Assembly (NCBI GenBank): GCA_029204225.1
Contig: CM055096.1
Span: forward strand, 35,236,390 to 35,300,389
From: Diphasiastrum complanatum
Taxonomy: Eukaryota; Streptophyta; Lycopodiopsida; Lycopodiales; Lycopodiaceae
DNA length: 64,000 nucleotides
Reading direction: 5' to 3'
The position numbers and the translations under genes were made by a program. The notes beneath the pieces are model-generated. The model saw nothing but the letters and a program-made list of their open reading frames with translations. It was not told where the DNA came from and did not search any database. Below are positions 39,555-51,593 of this stretch, one piece after another; position 1 is the stretch's first letter, and every line of letters begins with the position of its first letter.

Positions 39555-39562
39555 GTATATAC

Positions 39563-40479
39563 AATATATGCTTATATAAAAAATAACAAAAAGTAATAGA
39601 TAACGGGCCTGAAGGGCCCGTTATGACAAATTGCAAGGGCGAGCCCGGGATCCCTTCAATTTTTCATGACAGGCGAGCAGCGAGAGGATGAATCAAAACC
39701 TATAATCGCTTCAAATGCTACTACTGTCAGAATGGAACTTAAAATTAAGAACAACTTTCTGATGCTACTCGCTACACTACACAGGTTCGTTTGTTGTAAT
39801 TGGAAACATGGAAGCGTTTGCTGTAATTGGAAGCATGGAAGGATTTGAGATTGAGACTTATGGAAAGCATGTCGAGCAGAGGCAAAAAGAAACATAGTTG
39901 TCCTTCTGAAAAAGGTTCTCAGATGATGACTCAACTAGATGAGGAGCCTACTACAAAAAAAGAAGTTGAAGTATTCAATGAAGGGAACTTGAAATATATC
40001 CCATAAGTGTTTCTATGAAATTTTTGAGAGGACATATATATGCAAACTGCACATATTCCTCATGTGTGTATGTTCCTAGGTGCTACACTGCCCGACGCCC
40101 ACCCTGGGCTACCTGACGCAAATTTTTGCCCTGCCCGGTGCCACCTAGTGCTTGCCCGACACCCCACCCCCCCGCGCCACCTGTGCTGCCCAGCCCCCAC
40201 CTTGGCACCGCCTGTGCTGCCCGGCCACCACCTGTGCTCGCCTGTGACATGGTTCATTTTGGCGGGCGCGGGCCATGCACCACGTGGCGCCCAAACACTG
40301 GGCTGGGGTCAAAACCCATTTGGCCCCAGGACAGTGCCTTTAAGGCTCAACAAGGGGGGAGGGGGTTGAGGATGCAGCTCACACTTGGGTGGAAGGCATG
40401 AGGACAATGGGCCTTCCCTACATAATGCCATAAGTGTGAGTTTTATTTTTAGGGTGCAGGTTAATTTTATTTTGAACTA
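39563..40479. other. Interval with GC-rich, C-run segment
   Basis: 40076-40340 is unusually GC-rich (repeated CCACCTGTGCTGCCC and CCCGACGCCC motifs), in sharp contrast to its surroundings. 40380-40450 resembles the repeat segment at 40735 (CATAAGTGTGAGTTTT). No gene is recognised. The proline-rich open frame across the GC-rich part has no family resemblance. Confidence 0.4.
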
Positions 40480-40511
40480 CCAACCGAGCACTTATATACC
40501 CGCCCAACACT
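40480..40511. mobile_element. Right-end fragment of a second hAT-like MITE copy
   Basis: TATATACCCGCCCAACACT matches the right terminus of the MITE at 39042-39554. The rest of this copy is missing. Confidence 0.7.
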
Positions 40512-41700
40512 AGTATCAATCTCTCATCGGTTGTCCACATGAGAGTTTAGTCGAAGGTGCTATTAAAATTTGTTCCTAAAGGTGATACCAAAATACAACG
40601 AAAAAATGAATAGTTGGAATTTGGGGGGATGCTTGAGGGCCTTTTGCCTTGGGAGGCTAGATGTTGATGGTACAAGCCCCAGGTCTATACTAGGGCGAAA
40701 AGCTCAAGGAGAAAGCCTTTCCCTAAGTAGTGTCTTAAGTGTGAGTTTTTGTTTGTTTGTTTTTTTTTTTGGGGGGGTGGGGGGATTATTTTTTCATATT
40801 AAAACACGCGTAATGTTCATGCGGACAACCAATCATTGGTTGTATGATTGGTTGTCCGCATGAACACTACCATAAATTAGCTTCAAGCTTAGAATCTTTC
40901 ATTGAATGTCCACATTGAAATTTTGGATGAGGGTGTAAATGGTTGTAAATTTTGTCTGTAAAGGTGGCTTTAAAAAAAAAAACCTTTGCATTACCTAGGG
41001 CACACAAATGGGATAAATTTGACAAAGATTCAGAAATTGTTCAACTCAATCAAGTATTGTGTATAGAGACTCACTTCATGGTAGTTTTTTTTGCCTCGAA
41101 ACTTAATTATTATGTTATCAACAAAGTGAAAATCGTCAACCCAAAGGAGCAACCATCCTATCATTATGTGGGCCCCAAATAATGAGCTCTTAGTACTTTT
41201 GGACACAAAAAAATGAATGCACCAATAGGGAGTCTCATATTCATTCAAATTTTCACAAAGTTTGTGCATTTACTAATGCATAACAAAAGGGCCTCATTTT
41301 GGATATACATACTATTAAACCATATAAGTGCCAGATAAGGCACCTACGTAAGATAGAGAACCATAAAGTGAGTGCCTATATATTTTTTCTAGTTGGATGC
41401 AATCCAAATCATCCAAAGCATAAATGTTCCCACAATGACGAGAGACATCAAAATTCATAGGAAAAATACCTTAAACCAACTCCTTGAAAAGGGTAGGAAA
41501 AGAGATGCTAGAGGACATAAGACTATGCAATTCAATCCATGATATTTAAACGGTGCAACCATAGAAGAGATTTGGAATAATTTGGGTTGTTTTGCCTTGT
41601 AAGAAGGGCACCTCGCTAGACCTTATCAAGAATAGGAGGTTGCATGGTAGACAAAGTGCCTAACCTTGTTGCAAGAAAGCTATAGGAGATATTTGGGTAG
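40512..41700 (+). repeat. Unclassified dispersed repeat, copy B
   Basis: Counterpart of 23401-24780 in the same orientation, starting around GTTGTCCACATGAGAGTTT. It contains a G-run segment near 40763-40785, the perfect palindrome at 40814-40866, and the non-coding body up to the AGGAGGT[TA] region near 41637. No coding sequence. Confidence 0.65.
40814..40866. repeat. Perfect 22 bp inverted repeat with 9 bp loop
   Basis: Left arm 40814-40835 starts TGTTCATGCGGACAACCAA; right arm 40845-40866 is its exact reverse complement. The loop is TTGGTTGTA. The diverged equivalent is at 23670-23748. Confidence 0.98.
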
Positions 41701-43380
41701 AATTAGAGATAGACTCGTTTGGTTTGGCGGATTCGTCGCATGATAATGCGGCAAATGATAATGAGGAACCACCAAATGAATAAGTGAGACAATACGATGT
41801 ATTCGAACTTATTGTAATATTAATCAAATTGCTCACATATGCAAATTGCACTTTATTATTTGATTAGTTGACATCAAACAAGAAGTTGACGCTTGTGAGT
41901 ACACAAATTGTGGTCATGATATTTTTGTGCTACATAAATTTCTTTATTCACTTGCGGATATGGCAACTATTGTTGATAGAAAATGGAATTCAATGTGTTG
42001 ACAGACAACAATTTTCAAAAGTGAGATCCAATTACATTATGTAACATACCGTGGTTTATATCAAGGGTCTTTTTTTCATCAGTCACGGTATTATCCTCTG
42101 TGAGCAGAGTATCTAAAATGCCCCTTGGCTTGCTTGACCCTCTCTATAACCCTTCTATAAGCCTTCTTATAACCCTCTCTATATCCCTTCATATAACCCT
42201 CCCTATGAATCTCTAAAAAACACATTAAAATTTGAAAGGCTCATACCGAGGCCAAATGGCGGACCTGACGCTTGAGCTTTCCGCTACTTCCACACCTCAT
42301 TTTAAATTCTATCTTTAAAAAAATGCTGAAAAAAAAGCACTGAAAATTGCGCGTCTTGTTGTGGTGCAAGTCGTAGCGCATCTTATTTCCAGGCCCACTT
42401 TGTAAGTCTACCCTAAACCCTTATGTTGAATTCGACTTGTTTATAATATATTTTTTTTGGAGTTTTTCATTTGCACACCCTAGACTGAAATGCTTTTTTG
42501 ATATGCATAAATCTGGTCGAGATTTTGTCTTCCTCGAAGAAAGATTTTATGACTTCAAGCAGAAGCAGCCATTACATCAGTTCGTTCCAACGACTCCATA
42601 GGACGGTCTCCCACCCACGACGAGTATATGTATGTGTATGGCCACAGTATGCAAGCATTAGTCGAGTTATTGGAGAGGCAAGGCATGCGGATAAACTGGG
42701 CTGTTGCTCATGAGGTATGACATCAAATATATTTTATGTTCTTTACATGGGCTAGTCTCTCTCACTCCCACTACATTTATCACAAGACCAATTCATGTCT
42801 GTTGCGCGTGTAGGAACAACAAGCCCCATCTGATGACCAGGACGAGGATGATTCAGGCGAATCTAGTGAGTGTTTTCGCTCTATAATTAGCTAATTCATG
42901 TGCATAGATACTCATGTTTTTAGTTTGATTGTTTTGGTTGGTACATTTGTTAGTGTCATAGTGATTGAGTTTATGTATATTCTTGAACTTTGACTAATTA
43001 TGTAATTGAACTATATTTGGGCTTGCACTATGTATGTATGCTTATTTTGATCATTTATTTGGATCGGAAACTTGACATTTTCCTGAAGTTTTTGACCTAT
43101 AATTTATTTATGGCCTTAATCAGACTTGTTTTCATGATTCGCTTTAAACAATAGTTGTTTCAAGATGTAAAATTGTGACCTGAGTTTAGTATACATGTGG
43201 CAGATGTGTAGGACTCTGTACTTCCATGAACGGTGGTGACAATATATATCTCTATGGTGGAATGGAAGGAGTAATTTATTTTGTTCGTTATCAAACTAGA
43301 GTGATTTATTTGAATTTATTTCTTGTACTAAATTAAATAAGGTTGCAATCTCCAAAATCATCTTTGTTTGCTTGCAGCAA
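41701..43380. other. Interval without recognised features
   Basis: AT-rich, 1.7 kb. CCCTTCTATAA / CCTTCTTATAACCCTC repeats occur at 42146-42210. Short frames near 42498-42886 have no family resemblance. I see no gene, RNA or clear element here. Confidence 0.5.
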
Positions 43381-44700
43381 TTACCCCACACGTGTTTCCA
43401 TTATGTCTCATGACATGTCTCCCCCCAGTCAAGGATCTCATGGCCACAGTCGCAGATCACATCGCAGGTTTCATCCATGAGTGACAATGAGATCCTCAGT
43501 TATATGAATGGGATGTCACCCTCTTGTGTAGGCAAAATCATGGAGAGACTACGAGCTCATTGGGAGGCATGGAGTTCCAATAAGTGGTTAACATCCTCTC
43601 ATTTTGAGGAGATCTAGTCTCGACAATCCTCCAACCAAGGTGCTTCCCCTCCCATGAGAGTCTCTCCTATGGGAGTTCCTCCCCCCCACATGATAATGTC
43701 GGTGCCTCTTCCCGGCATTCCTGGGAGAGGAGAGATCATAGGAGGAGCCGCCTCAGTGACAGCTCTTGTTGTGGCGGTTGCGACGATGATGTCATGCCTC
43801 ATGCGGCAACATGTCCCTCTATCAGGCCTCGTCCTAGGGATTCCTTACTTCTAGAAACCCTAACTCATGAAGAAGCGTGGATGGCATTTGATGCTACGAC
43901 TCCTGCATCTGTCACACCTAAGTATTCTGGCACCCCCCATACTCACCCCTCACATTTTTTTGTCGTCAGCACCCACTGCCCAAGATCTCGTTTCTCCTAT
44001 GGAGAATCCATGGCACTGTGATCCCTCCTGCTAAGCCACTCCATCTATTTTTTTTCTCCCATTCAGACCCCTGTTGGTTACCCCCTATTGGTTACGCTCC
44101 CGTTCAGACACCTCCCCAACCTTCTCCTCTCCATATCCCTCCCCGACCTTCTCGCCTTTAGACTACTCTCCAAACTTCTTATGTTGCAGGCACTTCCCTC
44201 GTTCTGCCCACTTCTCCGTGGCCCAACGCCACTCCTCTTGACACTCTCTTTGCCACCTCCCCATCAACTAACGTCTTGTCATCTTATGATATAGATGTGG
44301 AGAAGCACATAGTTGAGGATGACCGCGGTAGTCATGTCATCACGCGCATGAGGCAAGTCACGCATGTGGTTTTCAACAAGGACATTTTCAAAGGACTGGC
44401 ATAGACAAAGTAATGAGGACAAGAATTATGTCGTTGACAACTTGTATAGAGAGTTTCCAGTCTCCTCCTCTGATTTGGAATTTGATAAAAATAGATGGCC
44501 GCATGGGAGGTGTGATGAGCCACCGTGAATCGGAGATCTAAGATGCGGTGAGAGTTGGCAAATCTAGGCTATACCACGTGCACAAGGAAAACTGAAAGTT
44601 TGCGAAGAAAGAATTGTAAGAAAATCTAGATCGCTTCAAACAACAACGAGAGGTAGCTAAGAAGCGACTGGAGATTACAAGGCCTTCTCACCTTGGCAGT
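43381..44700 (+). repeat. Degenerate repeat related to 1213-2009, possible Ty3 gag region
   Basis: Begins near a segment translating as SDNEILSYMNGMSPSCVGK, passes through a Pro/Ser-rich stretch (43620-44300) and ends in a basic, coiled-coil-like region (44600-44690). The 43740-43960 part aligns with 1700-1850. Its position before a Ty3 integrase tail suggests the 5' part of the same internally deleted element. Many breaks. Confidence 0.45.
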
Positions 44701-44939
44701 GGCGGCCAATGTTCCTTTCATGCCTATTTTGTATCTGCATACAATATGAAATGCAAACTCTAAGAGATATTGATCAAACATGAACCAAAACATAAAATAT
44801 AGTTGATGTTCATAAAATTATAGTACCCTACTATATTTCACACGTGTGAAACTGAAAATAGCAATAAATGATCATTCTACACATAGAATTGCAAGCTAAC
44901 ATCATGAGAGTGCACCAACGAGTAGTAGAACCCAAAGAG

Positions 44940-45330
44940 AACCATGTATAATAATGAAAACCCTACTTCTCCAGCTTCTAAAACTCGTTTTCTAGCGCTT
45001 CATGCCCTAGCTGTAGAGAAGCAGCGACGGAAGGCCTGGCATGATTGGAATATCAAGACCAGGGATCTCGTCAAGGGAGAATTGGCCTTGTTATACAATG
45101 CCAAGGCACATAAAGACAAGCTTAAGTTTCAAGGAGGAGCGACAAAGTAGTAGAAATCCGACCTAATGGCGAAGTTATACTCGCCGACCTGCAAGGCAAT
45201 TTGTTCGACATGCCCATCAATGGCAGCAGGTTTGCATCGCTACTACTCCGCTGATGTTGAGCTCATGGATGTGCCGGAAGCGCCATCCTTGTCATCTTCT
45301 TCTGGTCACGATGAACCGTCAACACTTGTT
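44940..45330 (+). mobile_element. Ty3/gypsy integrase C-terminal relic
   Basis: Plus-frame sequence QRRKAWHDWNIKTRDLVKGE, LALLYNAK, then EIRPNGEVILADLQGN and MPINGSRLHRYY is the conserved tail of plant Ty3/gypsy integrases. The remainder of pol is missing. Broken. Confidence 0.8.
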
Positions 45331-46045
45331 AGCTAGCCTAGGTAGGAGTAGCTAGTCGTGTTAGGTTTAATTGATCAGATAGTTGTCATTCGAATAGAAG
45401 AAGGCCAATTAGATCTAGGTATTCAGATCTGTTAGAATAAGTTTTAGGTCAATTAGCCTTAGAGTAATAGATCAAGACTCATAGAGTAGGGTAGTTGCCG
45501 ACCGTGACCCTTAGATAGCTTAGATAGGATAAGTTAGGCCAGATTAGATTTCCTTTGTTAGTTGATCCTAGTTTAGATAAATTTGTTAGTTAGGTTAGCC
45601 TAGGAAGATAGCGTTTAGATTAAATAGTGATAGATAGTCAGCAGAGTAGGTTTTAGACTAGTTCAACCACTAGGATAGATGTAATTCTAGTTAATTATAG
45701 GGTACCAGATCATGACCCATAGGTTAGAGTAGCTGTTGACCATGATCCGCAGATTAGATTATCTAGTTAGGTAAATTAGGTTAGATTTACTTGAAGATCG
45801 ACCTCGTTAGACGAGGAAGCTGTTCCTTAGTATAGTTAAGTGATGATTTTAGAATAGATAGGAGATTAGGTAGATCTATTGAAGGAGAGCATCAACAAAA
45901 CTTTGTATTTAGAAAATCCCACCTTGTACACACTGCCCTTGCCCTTGTACAGATCCTATGTGAAAACTAGACCTACCCCTCCTTTCTCCTTTTTCCCTGT
46001 ACAATTTTTCCAAAAATGTCCTGAACGGTCTATAAGGAGCACTAT
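45331..46045 (+). repeat. Probable Ty3/gypsy LTR rich in TTAG/TAGAT motifs
   Basis: Directly downstream of the integrase tail. It is a 700 bp stretch dominated by variants of TTAGATTAG and GATCAAGACTCATAG, ending near TATAAGGAGCACTATTACTA. ATTTTGGCAGTCATTGTCC follows, a possible diverged Ty3 primer site. The start is not precisely defined. Confidence 0.4.
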
Positions 46046-46413
46046 TACTAATTTTGGCAGTCATTGTCCTTGCCATTATTGATCTTTGATGCTCTTAAAC
46101 GCATGATCAAATCTGTACAGAAAATTTTTGTTCGAAATACAAGTTAGGCCCATTTTTTGACAAGATTGCCATTTTTAGTAAACAACGAGACATTCTAATT
46201 AGAAAATCTCAAAAATATGGCAACCAAATGAAAAACAGACTGTGCACAATGCAAACACTGATGATTTGGCATAGATTAGACTTGTCGGATTCCTATTACT
46301 CGCTTATCTGTTTATAACTCGCTGAAGCCTATTACTCACCACCTGCATATAACTTGCCATCCCCAGTTTTACTAGCCCTCAGATCCCCATCCACATCATC
46401 ACCTGACTGCATC

Positions 46414-46970
46414 CATGGCACTGAAACGTCGTCTTTCAGACGCTACTACTCCACCAGGCCAAAAAACCCACATCACCTGAAGCACCACTTCACCTTCTAG
46501 CCTCAGCCATTCTTCTAGCCCTGCTTCATCCTCACGGACCGCTTCCTCGCCATTCGTGTCCTAGTAGACCAGATCTACCTCATCCTCCTCCCCATCTTCA
46601 TCCACGTGCCCTAGATGAGAGGAGGGAGAAACATCTCCCTGATCTGGCCGACGAATTGCTACTCTTGCTGCACGTGCACCTTCGTGGTACACCATCCTGC
46701 CTTTACTCACAGAGCAAAAGATTGCATCTCTTCACACCGACGGTTGTCTCGTAGTCCCAGACTGTCGCGGGCCTCCATAACATGGAAGTGCCCATCTTCC
46801 AGGACCTTCCTCTAGTCGAGCAAGCCTTTTCCACTTTCAACAAAGATCATTTCACCGTCACCTATAAAGGGCAAGGCCATGTGGTCTCCCTCAACCCGCA
46901 GCTAATTTCAATAGCTTTGACTCTTCACACTCCACCCACCTGCTAGCCAAACCCCTCACCAAATTCGAGA
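46414..46970 (+). mobile_element. Possible gag start of a Ty3-like element
   Basis: ATG at 46414 opens a frame MALKRRLSDATTPPGQ. After breaks, 46783-46920 reads EVPIFQDLPLVEQAFSTF and KGQGHVVSLNPQLIS, resembling the N-terminal region of plant retrotransposon ORF1/gag proteins. It lies after the LTR-like stretch, as expected for a gag. Weak similarity, broken. Confidence 0.35.
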
Positions 46971-46989
46971 TATCTGCGTTTTTTCATCA

Positions 46990-47580
46990 AGATAATAAAA
47001 CCATATTGGATTTCTATCCTCTCCATCCTTATTTCATACTAATCTAGATTCATTTATTAATTGTTGTAAATATTGGCATAGTCGCGACATCTGTAGAAAT
47101 ACAAAGAAAGTTGATGATAATCTACATCGACATGTCTGACATCTTCAAGTTATTCGATGTCCACGTCATTGACTTGTCCGAAGTCATCGACATCTTTGAC
47201 ATCTCCAACCTATCTGACGTCCGCGTCCTCGACTTCCACATCATCGACTTGTCCGAAGTCATCAACATTTCCAACGCCTTCAACTTGTCTGACGTCTTGT
47301 AGCTTGTCCATGATCTCTGACTTGTACGAAGCCATCGACATGTCCGACATCTCTAACTGAATTAGATGTCGACTAAAAGCGATGTGCAACAACAAGTAGT
47401 GCCTTAGTCCTAATTTGTAAAGTATATGTTAACCATTCTTTTAATCAGTTAGCCATGTGTACATATTCATCTAAGATCGATGAATCAGTAGATCAATATT
47501 TTCATTCAAAGTGCAATTGTATCATTCTTCTTCTCTATTATCACAGAGTATTGTATCAAGATGAACGCACCTAATCTGTT
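46990..47580 (+). repeat. LTR-like sequence with internal minisatellite
   Basis: Second member of the family at 28865-29401 (TTGGATTTCTATCCTC, CTGTAGAAATACAAAG, TAACCATTCTTTTAATC, AGAGTATTGTATCA). 47120-47345 is filled with imperfect 24 bp repeats of the type GACTTGTCCGAAGTCATC and GACATCT, much longer than the equivalent in the other copy. Confidence 0.5.
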
Positions 47581-50027
47581 CTGAAATCACATTATATCTC
47601 TACACAACTAATCCATCATTGTTTCAACAATTTAGTTTGTGTAAGGTGATTGCATGTTCAAATTGATTCATACTTGCAGATTCATTGTTTTATAGATTTT
47701 ATCGTTTTATATGACTGATAGCATTGTCCGAATTTTTCTTTGATCTCTACATTTAGTTCAACACTTCCGCAAAGTGAAAATTTTAATTCACTGTAATTTT
47801 GTGCATGGCTATGGAATCAAACGCATAGATCCAGCGACTTCGAAGCTGTGATCATAGAGAGATATCGATGGCGATATAGCTGCCATTATTTGACGTGATC
47901 CGGAATGACTGAAACTTGTCGAAATAAGTGGAATAGGCCAGTTGGACCAAACTCTCACTCTTTTGATCAGTAAAATAAGTCAGATCAAAGCCAAGGTTAG
48001 TGAAAATATCTTTGGCCAAGATCAGCGCTTCAGTATAATTCTTGATGCAGATCAAGAATAAATCACCCGTATAAATTTTGGGGGCCTTACATCGATGGAG
48101 TGAGAGTGAGGTGTCTCTAGAGGGCATGATAGCAGTAGTAGGATGATTCTAGATAGTTTTGGAAATTTTCAATTTTTTTTTGAAAATTTCAGCATGAACT
48201 CTTCTCTTGCAAAAATCTAGAATGAACTTGTGGAGAGGATGGGGAGTCCTGTATAACGATTTTCTTGGGCAAAAATTTGCAGATTCACTTAGTAATTGTC
48301 CTCAATGCCTACGATTTCTTAGTGAGGTTTGCGAATTTTGAGGCAATGTTCTGAGGTCCGGCTGTAAGTGATTTTTGTACAAAAATGAGTGGAATTGTCT
48401 GACAGTACAAAAATTGGTATGATCAAAATTTGCAAATGTGACAGAGAAATTGTGCAACTAATTTGGAGGCTCAACGAATTATGAATTCTGTCAATGAGAA
48501 TCTGATGAGAAAAGTGATTTTTTCTATTTCAGGAAGGTCCGATGTTGTATTGAAATTCACGAAGGTGATAAATGAATCGTACACAGTGAAAATGGGTCTA
48601 GGCGAATTCTATCTGATATGATTGTGCATCAAAATTTCAGAAAAAGAATGAAAAAATCACTCACGGCCAATGCAGCCGCATCTGCTACACCAAACAATGG
48701 ATTCTCCAAATAGGGAATCGAATCGAAAGTTAGCAACCATCGATGAGCCGGTCACCCCATCACTACTAGGTATAGGTTATCCCTGCACTCGCTCCTCTTC
48801 TCCCACGGTCTACTGCAAAAGATCAAAATAACCCTCATCTTTTCTCCTCACAGCCGCTCATCCTTCTAATTCCAAAAGTATGCTAAAATAGCGACCACCA
48901 ACATAAGTAAAAGAGAGAGATCAATCGGAAATAGGAAAAAATCATGCCATGCAGTAATTATTCATGCTGACTCGAATTCCACGATTCAACATCCAACAAA
49001 GGAGCAGATTCCCCACCGCCAGCCATCACTGAAAACTACATGTTTCATGGCTGCCACAAGTCTTCACAGAACGAGTTTAGAAGATCATCACATAGCACTC
49101 CCCTGCGACCTTCACTGGGAAATGGTTTTGTTTCTAGGCAGATCGAATCAACCATGGCTTCACGATTGATCCAACCATCAGGTTCAAAACACTATTTTGG
49201 ATCTACAACCGTTTTTCAAGAATCCAATAGGTCTATTATCCATCACAAGGGGAGAAGCATGGACACTCACTAGTCAAAAACTAGCACCTGCACTCTATAA
49301 TATTTGGCAGAGAGCAAACTGAGAGCATCTACTGCAGGGTTACCTCTATTCAAACATCTAGTTATTTGTTACTGCAGGTTTACACTATTCAGGGGCAACG
49401 AACAACATTCCAAGAAAGGCTTCACATGGGTTCAACTGCATGCATCACTTAATCCGAATCTATATTTTTTTTTCCAGAGAATGGAAAACTTACCATTTCC
49501 ATTCTATGTTTTTCAGATTTGCATGAAACACAAGAGGATCAGTCTAGTAAAAAGCTTAAATCCTCTACATGCAAACATTAAATTCAAAATTTTCAGCAAC
49601 AATTAGTTTATTCATTCAGGATACATTGATTACCACCAATCTATCAATAAACCATCTGCTATTAATCTGAATCTATCAATCCAAACATTATGGATTCATG
49701 CAAATTGTTCATTTAGAAAACAGATTTAGACTAAAAAGTGGATCTCCTCATGCAAATCATTCTACTTCAAATGGAAACTTTTTCAAGGCTTCAGAGAAAA
49801 TAAGAATGAGTTCTTCCCTAATGCATAACATCTCTGAAAAAATCAAACAAGGAGAAGAGCACTCTACCACCAAGTTTGAAAAACATGCATCACCATGAAT
49901 TAGTGAATCCAAACCCAATTTCCCTTGAAAAAATAGCACTCCTTCTAGGATGTGAATCCAAGTGTGTTCCAATTTCAATTTGATGTAGAAATTGTCTCGA
50001 TCCCATTCAAAATCGCATCTTAGCTGA
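47581..50027 (-). other. Interval, probable retroelement leader or internal sequence
   Basis: No recognised gene. A 91-residue minus frame at 47852-48127 (KNYTEALILAKDIFTNLGFDL) matches no family I can name. The end at 50027 adjoins a primer-site-like sequence, so part of this stretch may be the body of a minus-oriented retroelement. Confidence 0.35.
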
Positions 50028-50248
50028 GCTGTGATACCAATGTAAAGGCCACTAGAAAAAATTCCTAAAATGAGGATAGGAAAACACAAGAGAGAGACTG
50101 TGGAGCAAAACCACCCAACCAATCCTAGATCCCTCTTGGAGAATTCTCCTAGATCTAGCCCCCAAGCCATGTGATAGCAAGAGGAGAAGAGCTCAACTGG
50201 TAACCTAGACCAAAGTCGTCGACGGAATAATCACTACCTCAATATATA
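50028..50248 (-). repeat. Primer-site-like sequence and start of an LTR (minus)
   Basis: Plus-strand GCTGTGATACCAA (50028-50040) is the complement of TTGGTATCACAGC, one base from the usual initiator tRNA-Met site. TGTAAAGGCC begins an LTR at 50041. The LTR is interrupted at 50249 by the TIR unit and may continue after 53064, but I could not establish its other end. Confidence 0.4.
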
Positions 50249-50699
50249 CATTAGGGGATATTAGAACTCAAAATGGGACCTTTGTCAAGATGCTATTTTT
50301 GACTTTGCACACTTTCAATGCTTATGTGTCCCAATGAATGGTGTCCATCTGTGATGAACTGTAACAGTGGTTGACGGACTGAAATTGTATTTAACTTTCC
50401 CGACCAAATTTTTGTGATTTTCAAATATCCCGCTGGGCAGAACAAACAATTGTGATTGGACCACAGTTACTGCCCGAATACTCTTATGATGCCCGTCATT
50501 GTCCACTCGAGGTTGATTTGACGTCAATAGTCATAAACTGTGGTTAACTAATCCTTGTAGTTTAGAAACTTCTTGTCATTCATAGGTATACCTCTCATTT
50601 TCTTCATTCTATCTCTTATTTTGGATTGTCATTCTTAGGTTTACCTCACAATCTCTACATTCTCTCCGTTCTCAGCTTGTGTACTTGTATTTTCGACTA

Positions 50700-51467
50700 A
50701 TGGCTACACATAAACGAAGACCAAGAGGAACCATTGATGCAATCAATATTTGCAATGAAAAAAATGCAAAAGATCAATGGATACCAAGAATATATCTAAA
50801 ATATCAATGGATCTTGATAGATTCAGGAGTTTTTTTTTATGATCACACCTATTTTCCTGATAAAAATGGTTTAGTTGGTAGATTAGAGCCATATCCTCTA
50901 CCAGATTTTTTGAGTGAGGAATGGATTTCTCCTGATGCAGCAATTTTAGAAAGTTTTCGATCTAGGCTATATATTGAAAGTCAGAGTAATATATTAAAAT
51001 GTAGCACTGGATCAAAAAATAATAGATTAAGTTGGTATCTACCTTTTACTATTTTTGTTGATTTTTTTTTTTCCAAATGCAATGTTTGGAGAACAAAAAC
51101 AATATTTATTTGTAAGGACTTGAGTGTTGATATAATCGCCGAGTTGTTGGATGATGGTTGGGATACAAAACAAAATCAGCAAGTTGAGTGCAGAGTATGT
51201 TACTCATCCATGACATTTAGATATCACATCGAAAAACAAATGCTCACTTTGCTGTTGTATTATAGAAGATGGGTTAAATACAAAAATGTTTGGAAGCCAC
51301 TTGATCAAGATTTTAGTATAAACTCTCAAGAGCAACTTCAGATAACAGTGAAAAGAAATGACAACATTTTTGCAATGGTTGAGGTCGAGGAATATTGGTG
51401 TCTCAATCACATTCGATCAGAACTAGACATGTTGCAATGTGATCTACCTCAGTACTATCAATTTTGA
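50700..51467 (+). CDS. Unrecognised 255-residue protein of the TIR unit
   Basis: Starts at MATHKRRPRG (ATG 50700) with a basic N-terminus, then aromatic-rich segments: WIPRIYLKYQWILIDSG, SWYLPFTIFVDFFF around residue 118, and a C-terminal IRSELDMLQCDLPQYYQF. One Cys-pair motif CRVC lies near residue 165. The WYLPFTIFVDFFF stretch is hydrophobic but too short and mixed to call a membrane helix with confidence. After the stop the same frame continues as LNGVNVRYAI for a few residues, so the stop may be recent. No known domain recognised. AT-rich codon use matches the surrounding unit. Function unknown. Confidence 0.45.
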   Translation: MATHKRRPRGTIDAINICNEKNAKDQWIPRIYLKYQWILIDSGVFFYDHTYFPDKNGLVGRLEPYPLPDFLSEEWISPDAAILESFRSRLYIESQSNILKCSTGSKNNRLSWYLPFTIFVDFFFSKCNVWRTKTIFICKDLSVDIIAELLDDGWDTKQNQQVECRVCYSSMTFRYHIEKQMLTLLLYYRRWVKYKNVWKPLDQDFSINSQEQLQITVKRNDNIFAMVEVEEYWCLNHIRSELDMLQCDLPQYYQF

Positions 51468-51593
51468 TTGAATGGTGTAAATGTACGTTATGCCATATAA
51501 AAATATTTCTTCTTTTCTATTTCTAAGTGAATCAGTTTCATAAAATATATTAACTAAAACAATTTCTCTTGTGCAGGTAAGAGCTAATCTTAC

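Noticed and set aside
40040-40369. Proline-rich 109-residue frame
   Set aside because: Lies in a GC-rich, C-run low-complexity segment with no start context or family resemblance.
50679-50699. Upstream start for the 255-residue protein, adding seven residues
   Set aside because: The earlier start would need a non-ATG codon; ATG at 50700 with MATHKRRPRG is the better choice.
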